The notes under the pieces were generated by a model that saw only the letters and a program-made list of their open reading frames with translations, did not search any database and was not told the DNA's origin. The position numbers were made by a program, and so were the translations under genes. A DNA stretch of 64,000 bases from Caballeronia sp. dw_276 (GTDB lineage Bacteria > Pseudomonadota > Gammaproteobacteria > Burkholderiales > Burkholderiaceae), in NCBI RefSeq assembly GCF_018449635.1, contig NZ_JAAVUV010000003.1:310001-374000 (forward strand). Reading direction: 5' to 3'. Below are positions 49,270 to 57,326 of this stretch, piece by piece (position 1 is the stretch's first letter; each line of letters begins with the position of its first letter).

Positions 49270-50022
49270 TTATCGCGCGATCACAATCAGTTCGCGGCTG
49301 CCTGCCGATACCCCCGTCCCATCCCAATCGCCAAACCAGGTCAGGCTGCTGAAACCAGCTTGATTCAGCAGCGCAGTCAGTTCGTCCTGGCTGCGAAATC
49401 GTAGTTCGCTCGCCGAAATCAGCTCGTTCCCGGAAGCCTGGAATTTGAAATGCGTCGTGAAGCGAACGACCGATTGCGGGCTTTCGACGGCATCGGCGAG
49501 CCACACTTCCACTTCGCCAATCCCTTCCACCGCGATTTTTCTGTGCGAGCGCAAGGGCGTCCACGCATCCCATGCGCGCGCCGCCGGATTGCGGCACTCG
49601 AAGGATAGTTCGCCGCCGGTACGCAGCGCGTGCCGGGCGGCCTTCAGCGTTGCGAGAAAAGCGCTGTCATCGATAAAAACCTGCGCCACATGTCCCGTCA
49701 TCAGCACGAGATCGGCTGGCGGCAATATGGCGAGCGCGCCCGCGTCCCCTTCGATCCAGTCCACGCGCTCTGCATGCGGCCGCTTACGCGCGACCTGCAG
49801 CATGGCGTTCGCCGGATCGATGCCGATCACGCGTGCGCCCAGCGCTGCGAGCTCACACGTGAGCAAGCCTGTGCCGCAACCCAGATCGATCACGCGGTCG
49901 CGGCTCGCGGCGAGCGCGAGGTAGAAGGCGGTATCGGCGGCGGGAGGGTTCAGCGTGTCGTAAAGCGCAACGAGGCGTGGATCGGTGTAAAGGGTCGAGG
50001 GGGTCGAGGGGGTCGAGGGCAT
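49270..50022 (-). CDS. Class I SAM-dependent methyltransferase
   Basis: 250 residues. Motif I VIDLGCGTGLLTCELA, acidic post-II residue in VIGIDPANAMLQVARKRP, motif around WIEGDAGAL and PPADLVLMTGHVAQVF, and LRSHRKIAVEGIGEVEVWLA in the second half. The target is unknown. The N-terminus reads PSTPSTPST, encoded by three exact 9-bp repeats just inside the start, so the true start may be variable. Separated from DUF4239 by 23 bp on the same strand. Confidence 0.88.
   Translation of the reverse strand: MPSTPSTPSTLYTDPRLVALYDTLNPPAADTAFYLALAASRDRVIDLGCGTGLLTCELAALGARVIGIDPANAMLQVARKRPHAERVDWIEGDAGALAILPPADLVLMTGHVAQVFIDDSAFLATLKAARHALRTGGELSFECRNPAARAWDAWTPLRSHRKIAVEGIGEVEVWLADAVESPQSVVRFTTHFKFQASGNELISASELRFRSQDELTALLNQAGFSSLTWFGDWDGTGVSAGSRELIVIAR
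49992..50018. repeat. Three exact 9-bp tandem repeats at the start of the methyltransferase gene
   Basis: GGGTCGAGG three times in tandem, encoding (PST)3 on the minus strand. In frame, so copy-number change would alter length without a frameshift. Confidence 0.9.
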
Positions 50023-50045
50023 GTAGTTGCAATAGTTGGCGGACG

Positions 50046-50849
50046 TCAGCGGCTCAAATACGCGAGCGCGTCACGCATGGGCTGACTGGGCACGAGTATG
50101 GAACCGGTAAATGGCGTATCGAGATCAAGGATCACGAGGACCGCGGACGCTATGGATAGCGCGCCGAGCGTGATGATCACGAACGCCAGCGCGTTGCGCG
50201 GCGCGATCAGCCCGAAGCACAGGAAAATGACGAGCAGCCAGAAGACAAGGATGCGGTCGAACGGTGTCGATATCGAACCGCGCGCCTCCTGGACGATTTT
50301 CCATCGTTGCTGGATGAGATCGTCGAACCGCAGCAGCGCCTCGTTATCCATTTTTTGATGGTAGGCGTCACGCGGTTGCAGTTCCCGCACTTCATGCTGT
50401 GCTCGCTCCAGAAGACTTCCCAGTTCGCGGCTGTCGAGGTGATCAGCGCTTGGTTCGGGTGCGAGGGTTTTCGGGAAGTAATCGCCGGGAGGCGGCGGTT
50501 CCTGCGCCCACGTTGTTGCAATCGCGGCCGCCGTATAGGTGCGCAAGATCTGACGAGGGGTATCGGCGTCGGGGCCGTACTGGCGCAAACTGTTGTCGAG
50601 CTGGATCAGCGCGGAGGCGTAAGTGCGGATGTCGTTGTTGGTGGTATCGAACAAGGTTTTCGCCGATGCCGTCAGCAAGCCCAGCACCAGCGCCGCGAAC
50701 GTGACGAGCATGCCGATCACCAATTTCAGCAATTGCACCGTTTCGAACGCCTTGTGCTCTTCGGGCAACAACGGGCGTATGACAACACCAGCGCCAGCCG
50801 CCGCCAGCAGGAAGAAAAAAACGACCGAAGCAGTTTCTAATTCAGTCAT
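50046..50849 (-). CDS. DUF4239 (bestrophin-like) membrane protein
   Basis: 267 residues, four membrane segments: two N-terminal (VVFFFLLAAAGAGVVIRPLL; LKLVIGMLVTFAALVLGLLT) and two C-terminal (ILVFWLLVIFLCFGLIAPRN; FVIITLGALSIASAVLVILD). A soluble helical stretch between them starts SAKTLFDTTNNDIRTYASAL, typical of the DUF4239 group. It ends FTGSILVPSQPMRDALAYL, also typical. Function unknown; a channel-like role is only suggested by the name of the family. Confidence 0.85.
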   Translation of the reverse strand: MTELETASVVFFFLLAAAGAGVVIRPLLPEEHKAFETVQLLKLVIGMLVTFAALVLGLLTASAKTLFDTTNNDIRTYASALIQLDNSLRQYGPDADTPRQILRTYTAAAIATTWAQEPPPPGDYFPKTLAPEPSADHLDSRELGSLLERAQHEVRELQPRDAYHQKMDNEALLRFDDLIQQRWKIVQEARGSISTPFDRILVFWLLVIFLCFGLIAPRNALAFVIITLGALSIASAVLVILDLDTPFTGSILVPSQPMRDALAYLSR

Positions 50850-50977
50850 GGGCCGTGTTCGATGGAAATGATCATTGTGCAGAACCTACGCTATTCACCG
50901 CACGCCGGAAATTGACGCTATTACCGACTCGCACCATAATCGACTCGCTGTTTTGCACACATTATCGAGTTTTATCA

Positions 50978-51280
50978 ATGAACAAAATTTCGCGCCTGAT
51001 GGCTATGTTTTTTCTGAGCGCCGGTGGTGTTGCTTGCGTGGTATCAAACGCAAACGCCAATACCGCCGCCGACAATGTCCGGCTCAGCGCAACGCCGCTT
51101 CAGAATGGCACGTTTGGCAACGAATGCACGAACCGCTCGATCCGGCCATTCGCCCGGCCGAAGGACAGCTCGTTCTCCGACGATGCATTGCGCGCCGGTC
51201 TGGTGTTGCTCACAGGCGTGGCAAGCGGCGGCTACCATTCGGGACCTTCAAATGTCTGCGGCAACCGGTCAGCGTTCTAG
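50978..51280 (+). CDS. Small secreted hypothetical protein
   Basis: 100 residues from the ATG at 50978. Signal peptide MNKISRLMAMFFLSAGGVAC..SNANA, mature part about 73 residues with two Cys (GNECTNRSIRPF and SNVCGNRSAF) that could form a disulfide. No family recognised. The ribosome site is weak. The convergent gene 51370-51696 ends 90 bp away. Confidence 0.5.
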   Translation: MNKISRLMAMFFLSAGGVACVVSNANANTAADNVRLSATPLQNGTFGNECTNRSIRPFARPKDSSFSDDALRAGLVLLTGVASGGYHSGPSNVCGNRSAF

Positions 51281-51369
51281 GCTCGATCGAGCGTTTTCAA
51301 GCGCGAACCGGCAACACGCAAGCGTGTCTCCGCGCGGGCAGTCGGAGACACTTTGTGGGGGGCGCCCTG

Positions 51370-51696
51370 TCAGATCGCCCGAACTACAGCAATTTTACCA
51401 ATCAGCGCCAAGTAATAAATCGGCCAGAAGATCACTGCGCGAACTTTGGTCGAGAATACGTTTTGAAGCGTGTTATAGACTGGATGAAACGTGATCAGAT
51501 TACGCAAGACCGTCCGGTTCAAAAAGATTCCGCAGGCGAAATAAACGATAAAGTACGCAATCGGCGCCTTGCTTACGCTAGCTATGATTGCGCCAATAAT
51601 CAACGCTGCCACAGCGCCCGCGTAATACCCAAATGCTTTACCGAGTGACATCAGTCCACCGGACCCCTGAACGGCGTCGTCGCTGGCGATACTCAT
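51370..51696 (-). CDS. Small hypothetical membrane protein
   Basis: 108 residues, AGGAAA seven bases before the ATG. Two to three membrane helices: LGKAFGYYAGAVAALIIGAI, IAYFIVYFACGIFLNRTVLR and RAVIFWPIYYLALIGKIAVV. Between the last two lies a short loop FHPVYNTLQNVF. No family recognised; the clean ribosome site and coherent hydrophobicity support a real gene. Confidence 0.7.
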   Translation of the reverse strand: MSIASDDAVQGSGGLMSLGKAFGYYAGAVAALIIGAIIASVSKAPIAYFIVYFACGIFLNRTVLRNLITFHPVYNTLQNVFSTKVRAVIFWPIYYLALIGKIAVVRAI

Positions 51697-51996
51697 CTTT
51701 TTTTCCTTATTGAGTTGGAGAGGATTTCGAGGCGCCGTGAATCCGACGGCTCAGGCCGGGAATATCGGCATCTGACAGACAAACTTTAGGGTGGCGCGGT
51801 GTTATCGGCCGAATGCGCGCAATTTGCTTCTTGCGGCTGCCGACGACGCGTGAACGGTCGGGTTTGTGTGGAGCATGGCGACGCGGCGGCGGCCCTTCGT
51901 TCCAGCGCTCTTTGCTATACTCTGCCCGCTGCGTCGGCGCTTCTGTTAGGAAGAGGCGGTCAGCCGTGACGTACGCCCACCATCGCTCATATCCAT
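51697..51996. other. Region upstream of tRNA-Arg
   Basis: 300 bp without a gene. TATACT at 51916-51921 followed by a GC-rich discriminator resembles a strong stable-RNA promoter -10 element, about 75 bases before the tRNA. Confidence 0.4.
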
Positions 51997-52071
51997 CTCC
52001 CTGTAGTTCAATGGATAGAACAAGTGCCTCCTAAGCGCTAGATGCAGGTTCGATTCCTGCCAGGGGGACCA
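51997..52071 (+). tRNA. tRNA-Arg (anticodon CCU)
   Basis: 75 bases that fold as a cloverleaf: acceptor CTCCCTG / CAGGGGG (one T-G pair), D stem GTTC/GAAC, anticodon stem AGTGC/GCGCT with loop CTCCTAA (anticodon CCT), T arm GCAGG-TTCGATT-CCTGC, and an encoded CCA end. It reads AGG codons. This tRNA is a frequent island integration site, but no integrase or repeated 3' end is seen here. Confidence 0.95.
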
Positions 52072-52149
52072 GATGACGGCCGCCTCTTCAACGTATCCGC
52101 ACTGGATTCGGCATAAGCGCCAAGCCACCTTCCCAAACCCCACCGCGCC

Positions 52150-52320
52150 CTACCGCGAATTCACCCAGAACTCGTCATCGAGCGCTTCGAAGAAAAACGC
52201 TTCCAGCGCGTCTTCCGACAAGTCATCGATGGTGATGCCGCGCAGGCGGCATAGCAGGTGGAGGGTCTCGTCAGCGGCAAGCACGAGATTGCGGAACGCG
52301 GTCGCGGTGGGATTGGTCAT
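52150..52320 (-). CDS. Small acidic protein, paralogue A of a tandem pair
   Basis: 56 residues from the ATG at 52320 (52326 and 52353 also possible). Core FRNLVLAADETLHLLCRLRG, then ITIDDLSEDALEAFFFEALD. It shares this with the next gene upstream (see 52402-52569), about half of residues identical. No signal or membrane segment. Function unknown. Confidence 0.65.
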   Translation of the reverse strand: MTNPTATAFRNLVLAADETLHLLCRLRGITIDDLSEDALEAFFFEALDDEFWVNSR

Positions 52321-52401
52321 GTCCATGACCCGGATAACGGCCGCGCCGGACACAACTTGAGAAAACTGCAGGAAATTTTGCCGGCTGACTGGACGATGCC
52401 T

Positions 52402-52569
52402 TCAGGCCTCGACCGCCATTGCGTTGAGGAAAAACTCGCCGAGTTCGTCGTCGGTGAGCGCTTCGAGTGAAATGCCGCGCAAGCGGCACATCAGTTCGAG
52501 GGTTTCGCCTGCTGCCCGGATGAGATCGCGGGAGGCATCGGAGGTGCGGTTTGAAGGTTCCATGCCCAT
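52402..52569 (-). CDS. Small acidic protein, paralogue B of a tandem pair
   Basis: 55 residues, read directly from the minus strand: SRDLIRAAGETLELMCRLRG, then ISLEALTDDELGEFFLNAMA. Shared pattern with paralogue A: L-x-x-A-A-x-E-T-L-x-L-x-C-R-L-R-G-I-x-x-x-x-L and a C-terminal FF. The two lie in tandem, 81 bp apart. No clear ribosome site. Function unknown; the Cys-Arg-Leu-Arg centre is the most conserved part. Confidence 0.65.
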   Translation of the reverse strand: MGMEPSNRTSDASRDLIRAAGETLELMCRLRGISLEALTDDELGEFFLNAMAVEA

Positions 52570-52605
52570 GCTAACGGCGCGCTCTACCCGAACTTTAAGC
52601 TGGTC

Positions 52606-52809
52606 CTATTCGCGCTCGACCGGAAACCTTCTATCCAGCTCGCGCTTCGCCCACATCAGCGCTTCATTTTCCGCGACATTGCTGGTCGGCGCCATCTCGC
52701 CCGTGTTCTTCTTGAGCGGCAACGCGCCTGCCTGAACAGACCAGTCCCAGCGGTCCCCACGCTTTTCGACGAACACGTCAATGGCATGTTCATTGTGCAA
52801 ATAGTGCAT
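52606..52809 (-). CDS. Small hypothetical protein
   Basis: 67 residues, with GGGAG six bases before the ATG. It reads HAIDVFVEKRGDRWDWSVQA then MWAKRELDRRFPVERE, a compact beta-then-helix layout like many small Burkholderia proteins. No signal peptide. No family recognised. Third in a row of small minus-strand genes. Confidence 0.7.
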   Translation of the reverse strand: MHYLHNEHAIDVFVEKRGDRWDWSVQAGALPLKKNTGEMAPTSNVAENEALMWAKRELDRRFPVERE

Positions 52810-52868
52810 GGCTTCTCCCGTTGGCAGGCCGCGATCCTAGCACGCGGGTCCCATGTGGCCGGGCCGCG

Positions 52869-53090
52869 TCAGGTTGCATGTTCGCTACACCAGTCGATGG
52901 CCCACGCCCGGGCGCACGCAATGGCGTCGCCGTCGTTATCGAATGCGTCGATGTCGCCGGACTCGTGCCGCTCCGGGTGTGCGTTGCCTTTGACGGCGGC
53001 TCTCGTGATATGCGCCTGCGCGTAGTAGAGGCCGTCCTGATCGTGCCGCGACCGGCAGTCGACGTGAAAGCCTTCGTAATCGAAACGCAT
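52869..53090 (-). CDS. Small hypothetical protein
   Basis: 73 residues from the ATG at 53090, chosen because GAGGA lies eight bases ahead. Sequence includes DYEGFHVDCRSRHDQDGLYY and GDIDAFDNDGDAIACARAWA, with three Cys. Soluble and slightly acidic. No family recognised. It belongs to the run of minus-strand small genes behind the tRNA. Confidence 0.65.
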   Translation of the reverse strand: MRFDYEGFHVDCRSRHDQDGLYYAQAHITRAAVKGNAHPERHESGDIDAFDNDGDAIACARAWAIDWCSEHAT

Positions 53091-53253
53091 GAGCATATTC
53101 CTCGTAAAAAAGTAATCAGTCAGTGCAAACCGCGCAAAACTCATTCCGCGCTCAATCCACATCTGGCTAAAATACGCCGACCTCGCCTGCTCAGGATAAG
53201 GGCGGGACACACCGCAGGCCCCACGCTCAATCTAGTCAGTCACGGATTCCGCC

Positions 53254-53652
53254 ATGAAATTGTTCGTCGCCGTCGCGCTCAGCATGTGTTTGTCGGTTGC
53301 TCACGCCTCGCCGGAAACCGATGCATGCGACGCCCATCGTCAAAGCCTGGAGCGGCAGATGGCCACTGCGCTCAACCGGGACGACACGGCGCAACTCGAT
53401 TCGCTGCAATCGGCGCTCGATAAAACCAACGCCGAATGCACGCCAGAGGCCATCGAGCAACGCAGGTCCGGCGCGCTCAAACGCCACAACGACGCCATCG
53501 CCCAGGCAAGAAACACGCTGCGCGCGTGGGAAGGCGAACTCGCGCGGGCGCAGAAGAAAGGCACGGACCAGCTCAATATCAACGCGTGGCAACGCAAGGT
53601 GAACCGGGCGCGTGCGGATCTGGACCGGGCGATCGCGCGGCCCATCCAGTAA
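53254..53652 (+). CDS. DUF1090 periplasmic protein
   Basis: 132 residues. Signal peptide to about residue 18 (VAHA|SP). The mature protein is a helical, charged coiled coil with two Cys near its start (DACDAHRQSLERQMATALNR, KTNAECTPEAIEQRRSGALK), then RNTLRAWEGELARAQKKG. This is the DUF1090 layout. Periplasmic, function unknown. Confidence 0.87.
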   Translation: MKLFVAVALSMCLSVAHASPETDACDAHRQSLERQMATALNRDDTAQLDSLQSALDKTNAECTPEAIEQRRSGALKRHNDAIAQARNTLRAWEGELARAQKKGTDQLNINAWQRKVNRARADLDRAIARPIQ

Positions 53653-53733
53653 GGAATCGGGGACGCCGCGCCCAAGGGTTTGCACTAACCCGCAAATACC
53701 TAAAGTTTGAAGAATTGCAGCCGTTGAGCACTG

Positions 53734-54027
53734 ATGAACCTTATGACAGACATCAAGCCTCAGGGCGCATTTTCCGCAATGCTGGCGGACCAGGAGTTGT
53801 CGCATCTCGAACTGGTGCTGCGGCGTTCGCTCATCGACGACGCGCTGAGCCCAATTCTTCCCCCGGCCTACTGGCGGGAACGCCTCGCGCTGGTCGCGCG
53901 GGCATCACATTTGTCGCATACGCAAATTCAGATAGTCCACAGGCTGTATTTGCAGATCGATGCGTATGAGGCATCGCATCGGACGATGCAGGATGCGTCC
54001 GAAGTGACGCCGGATACCGGCGGCTGA
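53734..54027 (+). CDS. Small helical hypothetical protein
   Basis: 97 residues, or 94 from the ATG at 53743. Predominantly helical: LADQELSHLELVLRRSLIDD, YWRERLALVARASHLSHTQI, VHRLYLQIDAYEASHRTM. No signal peptide or membrane helix. No family recognised. The frame and absence of a competing gene support it; no strong ribosome site. Confidence 0.6.
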   Translation: MNLMTDIKPQGAFSAMLADQELSHLELVLRRSLIDDALSPILPPAYWRERLALVARASHLSHTQIQIVHRLYLQIDAYEASHRTMQDASEVTPDTGG

Positions 54028-54035
54028 CACCGCGT

Positions 54036-54194
54036 TCAATGCCGATGCCGCATCCACCAGTCGTGCAGCGAATCGTGGACCGAGCGGCCCATCATGCGTT
54101 CGCGAAAATCGTCGCGCCAGTCGTGCGCGAGCAGACCGATCGCCAATGCGGCCAGCAATGCCAGGCCAACAAAAATATGTTCAAAGCCGTCCAT
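54036..54194 (-). CDS. Single-pass membrane miniprotein
   Basis: 52 residues from the ATG at 54194, with GGAGGG directly upstream. One membrane helix (IFVGLALLAALAIGLLA) then a basic, Trp/His-rich tail (DWRDDFRERMMGRSVHDSLH). Convergent with the helical gene upstream, 9 bp apart. Function unknown. Confidence 0.65.
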   Translation of the reverse strand: MDGFEHIFVGLALLAALAIGLLAHDWRDDFRERMMGRSVHDSLHDWWMRHRH

Positions 54195-54273
54195 GGCGCC
54201 CTCCGTTCCGGTCGACAGCCATGACTCAAGCATAGGTCACGCGCTCAAAAACGGGTAATCGAAGATACGCGTT

Positions 54274-54996
54274 TCAGCGCGCCACGAACCGCAATACTGC
54301 GTCGACGATCATCGCCCGATGGCGCGCTCGTGACCTTGGGCCAGCCGGATCACGTCCGAACGCCATGGCGAAAGCATGCCGGTTGGAAACCCTGAAAAAG
54401 CACAGCGAACTGATCATCAGATGCAGATCGAAGGGATCGATGTCCTCGCGAAACACCTTGGCCGCGACGCCGCGTTCGATGAGGTTCCTGATTGTCTTCA
54501 TCGCGCTCGAATTGCGCGCCTTGAAGGCTTTCAAATGCTCTGCGTGCTTGCCGCCGCTGATGTTCTCGCCGGCGATCAGCTGGACGAAGTCGCGTTGTGT
54601 ATCGTGGAAATCGAAGGTGAATTCGACCAGCCGGCGCAGACCTTCGCGCGGCTCCATGGTTTCGAGGCGCAACGCTTGTTCGAGCGCGCGGATCTCCTTG
54701 TACGCCTCCTCGATTACCGCTTCGTACAGCCCTTCCTTGCTGCCGAAGTAGTAATACAACATGCGCTTTGTGGTGCTGGTGCGCTCTGCAATGGCATCGA
54801 CCCGCGCACCGCTCAAACCCATTGCTGCGAACTCGGCGGTTGCGATCTCGATGATGTTGCTTTTCGTTTGTTCTGGATCGTATTTTCGTTTCGCATCGTG
54901 TTTCTCCTGAACCGATACGGATACCGAACCATTTTTTCGAGGGCCTGAACGAAGACTCGAACGAACCGGCGCTGTAACTTTGCTTGCTTTTTTCAT
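54274..54996 (-). CDS. TetR-family transcriptional regulator
   Basis: 240 residues. The first 35 are basic and Ser-rich, longer than usual. The helix-turn-helix region is QTKSNIIEIATAEFAAMGLS, GARVDAIAERTSTTKRMLYY, YFGSKEGLYEAVIEEAYKEI. The helical C-terminal ligand domain has RRLVEFTFDFHDTQRDFVQL. Paralogous to the TetR protein at 12179-12859 in the DNA-binding part. Divergent from the secreted protein gene at 55184, a possible target. Confidence 0.87.
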   Translation of the reverse strand: MKKASKVTAPVRSSLRSGPRKNGSVSVSVQEKHDAKRKYDPEQTKSNIIEIATAEFAAMGLSGARVDAIAERTSTTKRMLYYYFGSKEGLYEAVIEEAYKEIRALEQALRLETMEPREGLRRLVEFTFDFHDTQRDFVQLIAGENISGGKHAEHLKAFKARNSSAMKTIRNLIERGVAAKVFREDIDPFDLHLMISSLCFFRVSNRHAFAMAFGRDPAGPRSRARHRAMIVDAVLRFVAR

Positions 54997-55183
54997 CGGC
55001 TAATTGTGTGCAGAGCGCCTGAGATGAAAATAAGTTTAGCATGGGTTTTTCAAGGGCTTTTCGCACAATGTCCAGCCTCGCATTGCGTCATGCACACGCG
55101 TTGATGAAGCTTGCAGCAGGGTCTTTGGCTATACTTCTCCACCCGCCCGCAGGCCCCGACTTGGCCCCAATACAAGGATTCGC

Positions 55184-55639
55184 ATGATTCTTCGACACGC
55201 CGCGCCGCGCGTTAAAAACGCGCTAATTGCATGCGTCTTCGCCTGCGCTTTTCCGTTTGCCGCGCATGCACAAAAGCAGCCCGCGCAGCCCTCGACCGCG
55301 CAAGCGCTGCCACCGGGCCATCCGGCGGTGCAGCAGCCATCGCCGCAAAGCGTCGCGGCCGAGGGCGTGCGCACGAGCGCGAACATTGCGCGCGGCGCGG
55401 CGGACATCTGCCATATCGAAGCATCGAAAATCGCGCGTTTCAAAGCGGTCGCGCGCAAGAACTTTACCGACGCGCCCGACTTCGACGGCGAGTGGAATCT
55501 TGGTTACAAGGAAGCGCAATCGACTGTCGATCGTTTCGCGGCGCTCAAGACGAGCAACCCGCAAGAGTACGCGCAGAAGATCGGCGAGGCGTGCCCGGCG
55601 CTTGCGCGCGGTATCGATGAATCGACAGCCGGCCAGTAG
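55184..55639 (+). CDS. Secreted hypothetical protein
   Basis: 151 residues. Signal peptide (VKNALIACVFACAFPFAAHA) then a Pro/Gln-rich stretch and a helical domain: NIARGAADICHIEASKIARF, KAVARKNFTDAPDFDGEWNL, AQKIGEACPALARGIDES. Two mature Cys may pair. No family recognised. It stands alone between a TetR gene (divergent) and the diguanylate cyclase (convergent). Confidence 0.75.
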   Translation: MILRHAAPRVKNALIACVFACAFPFAAHAQKQPAQPSTAQALPPGHPAVQQPSPQSVAAEGVRTSANIARGAADICHIEASKIARFKAVARKNFTDAPDFDGEWNLGYKEAQSTVDRFAALKTSNPQEYAQKIGEACPALARGIDESTAGQ

Positions 55640-55652
55640 CCACAACGCAAGC

Positions 55653-57137
55653 CTATGCCTGGTCGGGCGTGCCGTAATGCGCGCGCTTTTCAAGGTACAT
55701 GGCGGCGTCGGCGCGTTGCATCATGGCTTCGAGCCGCTCGCCGTCCTGTGCGGTGGCGGCGCCCATCGCGAAACTCAGCGGCAGACCTGAATAGAACTGG
55801 TTATTGACGTCGACCAGTTGCCGGATGCTGTCGATCACGGCCGCGCCGCCGCGTTCATCGACACCCGGCAACAGCAGCACGAACTCGTCGCCGCCAATGC
55901 GCGCGGCGTGGCTCGGCTTCTCCACCGCCTTGCCCAGCACTTCGCCTGCGCGCCGCAGCAACGCGTCGCCGGCGGCGTGGCCGAGCTGATCGTTGACGGC
56001 CTTGAGACCATTGACATCGACCGCGACGGCCGTGACCGGGAACGGGCCCTTGCGCTCGAGCCGGTTCATTTCATCGATATAAAACGAGCGGTTTTTCAGC
56101 TTCGTCAGCGCGTCGTGCTTGCCGAGGAATTCGAGGTAGGCCTCGGCTTTCTTGCGCGCCGTGATGTCCGTGAGCGCGACCAGCACGAGATCCCAATCCG
56201 CTTCGTGTCCGGGGAACACCGAGAACTGCAAATGCACGTTCAGCTGATGGCCTTCGAGGGAATAGTTGATGACTTCGCGCTGGTGAAACAGGCGGTTTTC
56301 CCACAAATCGATGAGCTGCTCCTGGAAATGGCCGACCATTTCGTCACGGAAAACATCGCCGAGGCGGCTCAGCAGCGCGGCTTTATCGGACGCGCCGAAC
56401 ATGGTGAGCGTGTGCTGGTTTACGTCGAGCACATGGATTTCCTGCATGCATCGCTCGATGAATTCCGGATGCACGTTCGTGAAGGTGCGAAAGTCGACGA
56501 TGCCCCGTTCGCGGATATCGTCGAGCAGCGACTTGACCGTGCTGAAGTTTTCCACCCAGAGCGAGACCGGTGAATGCTCGAACAGGCCGCGCGCGTAGAG
56601 TTCGCTGAGCGCGTTCTTGCGGCGCACGTTTTCCAGCTCGGTAATGTCCTCCACCGTCACGAGCACGCGGTCCCACGTCGCTTCGTGGCCAGGAAGGATG
56701 ACTGCCTTGAGCAATACGTCGAGGCGCTTTCCGTCAAGCGCGTAATTCACGGTCTTGCTCACGAATTGCGTCTTGCCGGACCAGAGTTGCTCGAGTTCGT
56801 CGGCGTGGGTGAGCAGCATGTCATCGCGGAAAACCGCGCCGAGATTGACGACGAGGTGGTCCAGGTCCTTCGCGCCGAAGAGCGTCAGCGTGCGCTGGTT
56901 GACCTTGATCACGCGGATGCGCGACGAGCAATCGGCGATCCGCGCGGTATCGGCACGCAGGAAAGCACGCAAGTCGGCAATCCCGTCTGCGCGCCAACCC
57001 TCGAACACTTCGCGCACCGCGCTGAAATCCTCGAGCCACAGCGAGACGGGCGCGAGTTCGAACATATCGGCGTCGTCCGCGGGCTGGCTTGGCGCTGCGC
57101 TCACGCTGTGCAACGCGCGTCCCAGGTTGTTCGGCAT
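55653..57137 (-). CDS. Diguanylate cyclase with two tandem PAS-like sensor domains
   Basis: 494 residues from the ATG at 57137 (GGAAGG six bases ahead). Two homologous sensor domains (about 15-160 and 175-320) each begin PVSLW(L/V)E(D/N)FS and share VNQ-TLT-FGA and the GHEA-WD-VLV- -DIT end. The GGDEF domain follows: LTKLKNRSFYIDEMNRLERK, VDVNGLKAVNDQLGHAAGDA, and the intact active site GGDEF at 415-419. The RxxD inhibition site is absent (KPSH). No membrane segment, so cytosolic. Predicted c-di-GMP synthesis. Confidence 0.9.
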   Translation of the reverse strand: MPNNLGRALHSVSAAPSQPADDADMFELAPVSLWLEDFSAVREVFEGWRADGIADLRAFLRADTARIADCSSRIRVIKVNQRTLTLFGAKDLDHLVVNLGAVFRDDMLLTHADELEQLWSGKTQFVSKTVNYALDGKRLDVLLKAVILPGHEATWDRVLVTVEDITELENVRRKNALSELYARGLFEHSPVSLWVENFSTVKSLLDDIRERGIVDFRTFTNVHPEFIERCMQEIHVLDVNQHTLTMFGASDKAALLSRLGDVFRDEMVGHFQEQLIDLWENRLFHQREVINYSLEGHQLNVHLQFSVFPGHEADWDLVLVALTDITARKKAEAYLEFLGKHDALTKLKNRSFYIDEMNRLERKGPFPVTAVAVDVNGLKAVNDQLGHAAGDALLRRAGEVLGKAVEKPSHAARIGGDEFVLLLPGVDERGGAAVIDSIRQLVDVNNQFYSGLPLSFAMGAATAQDGERLEAMMQRADAAMYLEKRAHYGTPDQA

Positions 57138-57326
57138 GTTCATCCTTCCCAAAAACGTGCTTGAAATTTTCCGATTTGCATCATTTTATGCGCACGCGTC
57201 TCAAAAATATGCTGAATGCCAAAAGTCCGGGGCGCAGTTGAGCGGCCTTGTTCATCTTTCACGCACACCGGGCATGTTTGCTGCGCGCGGCGATGAATAC
57301 ACAACCGTCACAGGAGGCGATGTCCC

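Noticed and set aside
50855..50977. Longer start for the small secreted protein (from 50855)
   Set aside because: The signal peptide begins at 50978; the upstream extension lacks a ribosome site and overlaps the promoter region.
51104..51125. TGGCACG-TTTG-GC sequence inside the small secreted protein gene
   Set aside because: Spacing between GG and GC is 8, not 10, and it lies within a coding region.
51997..52071. tRNA-Arg as an active island attachment site
   Set aside because: No integrase gene follows and no second copy of the tRNA 3' end was found within the window.
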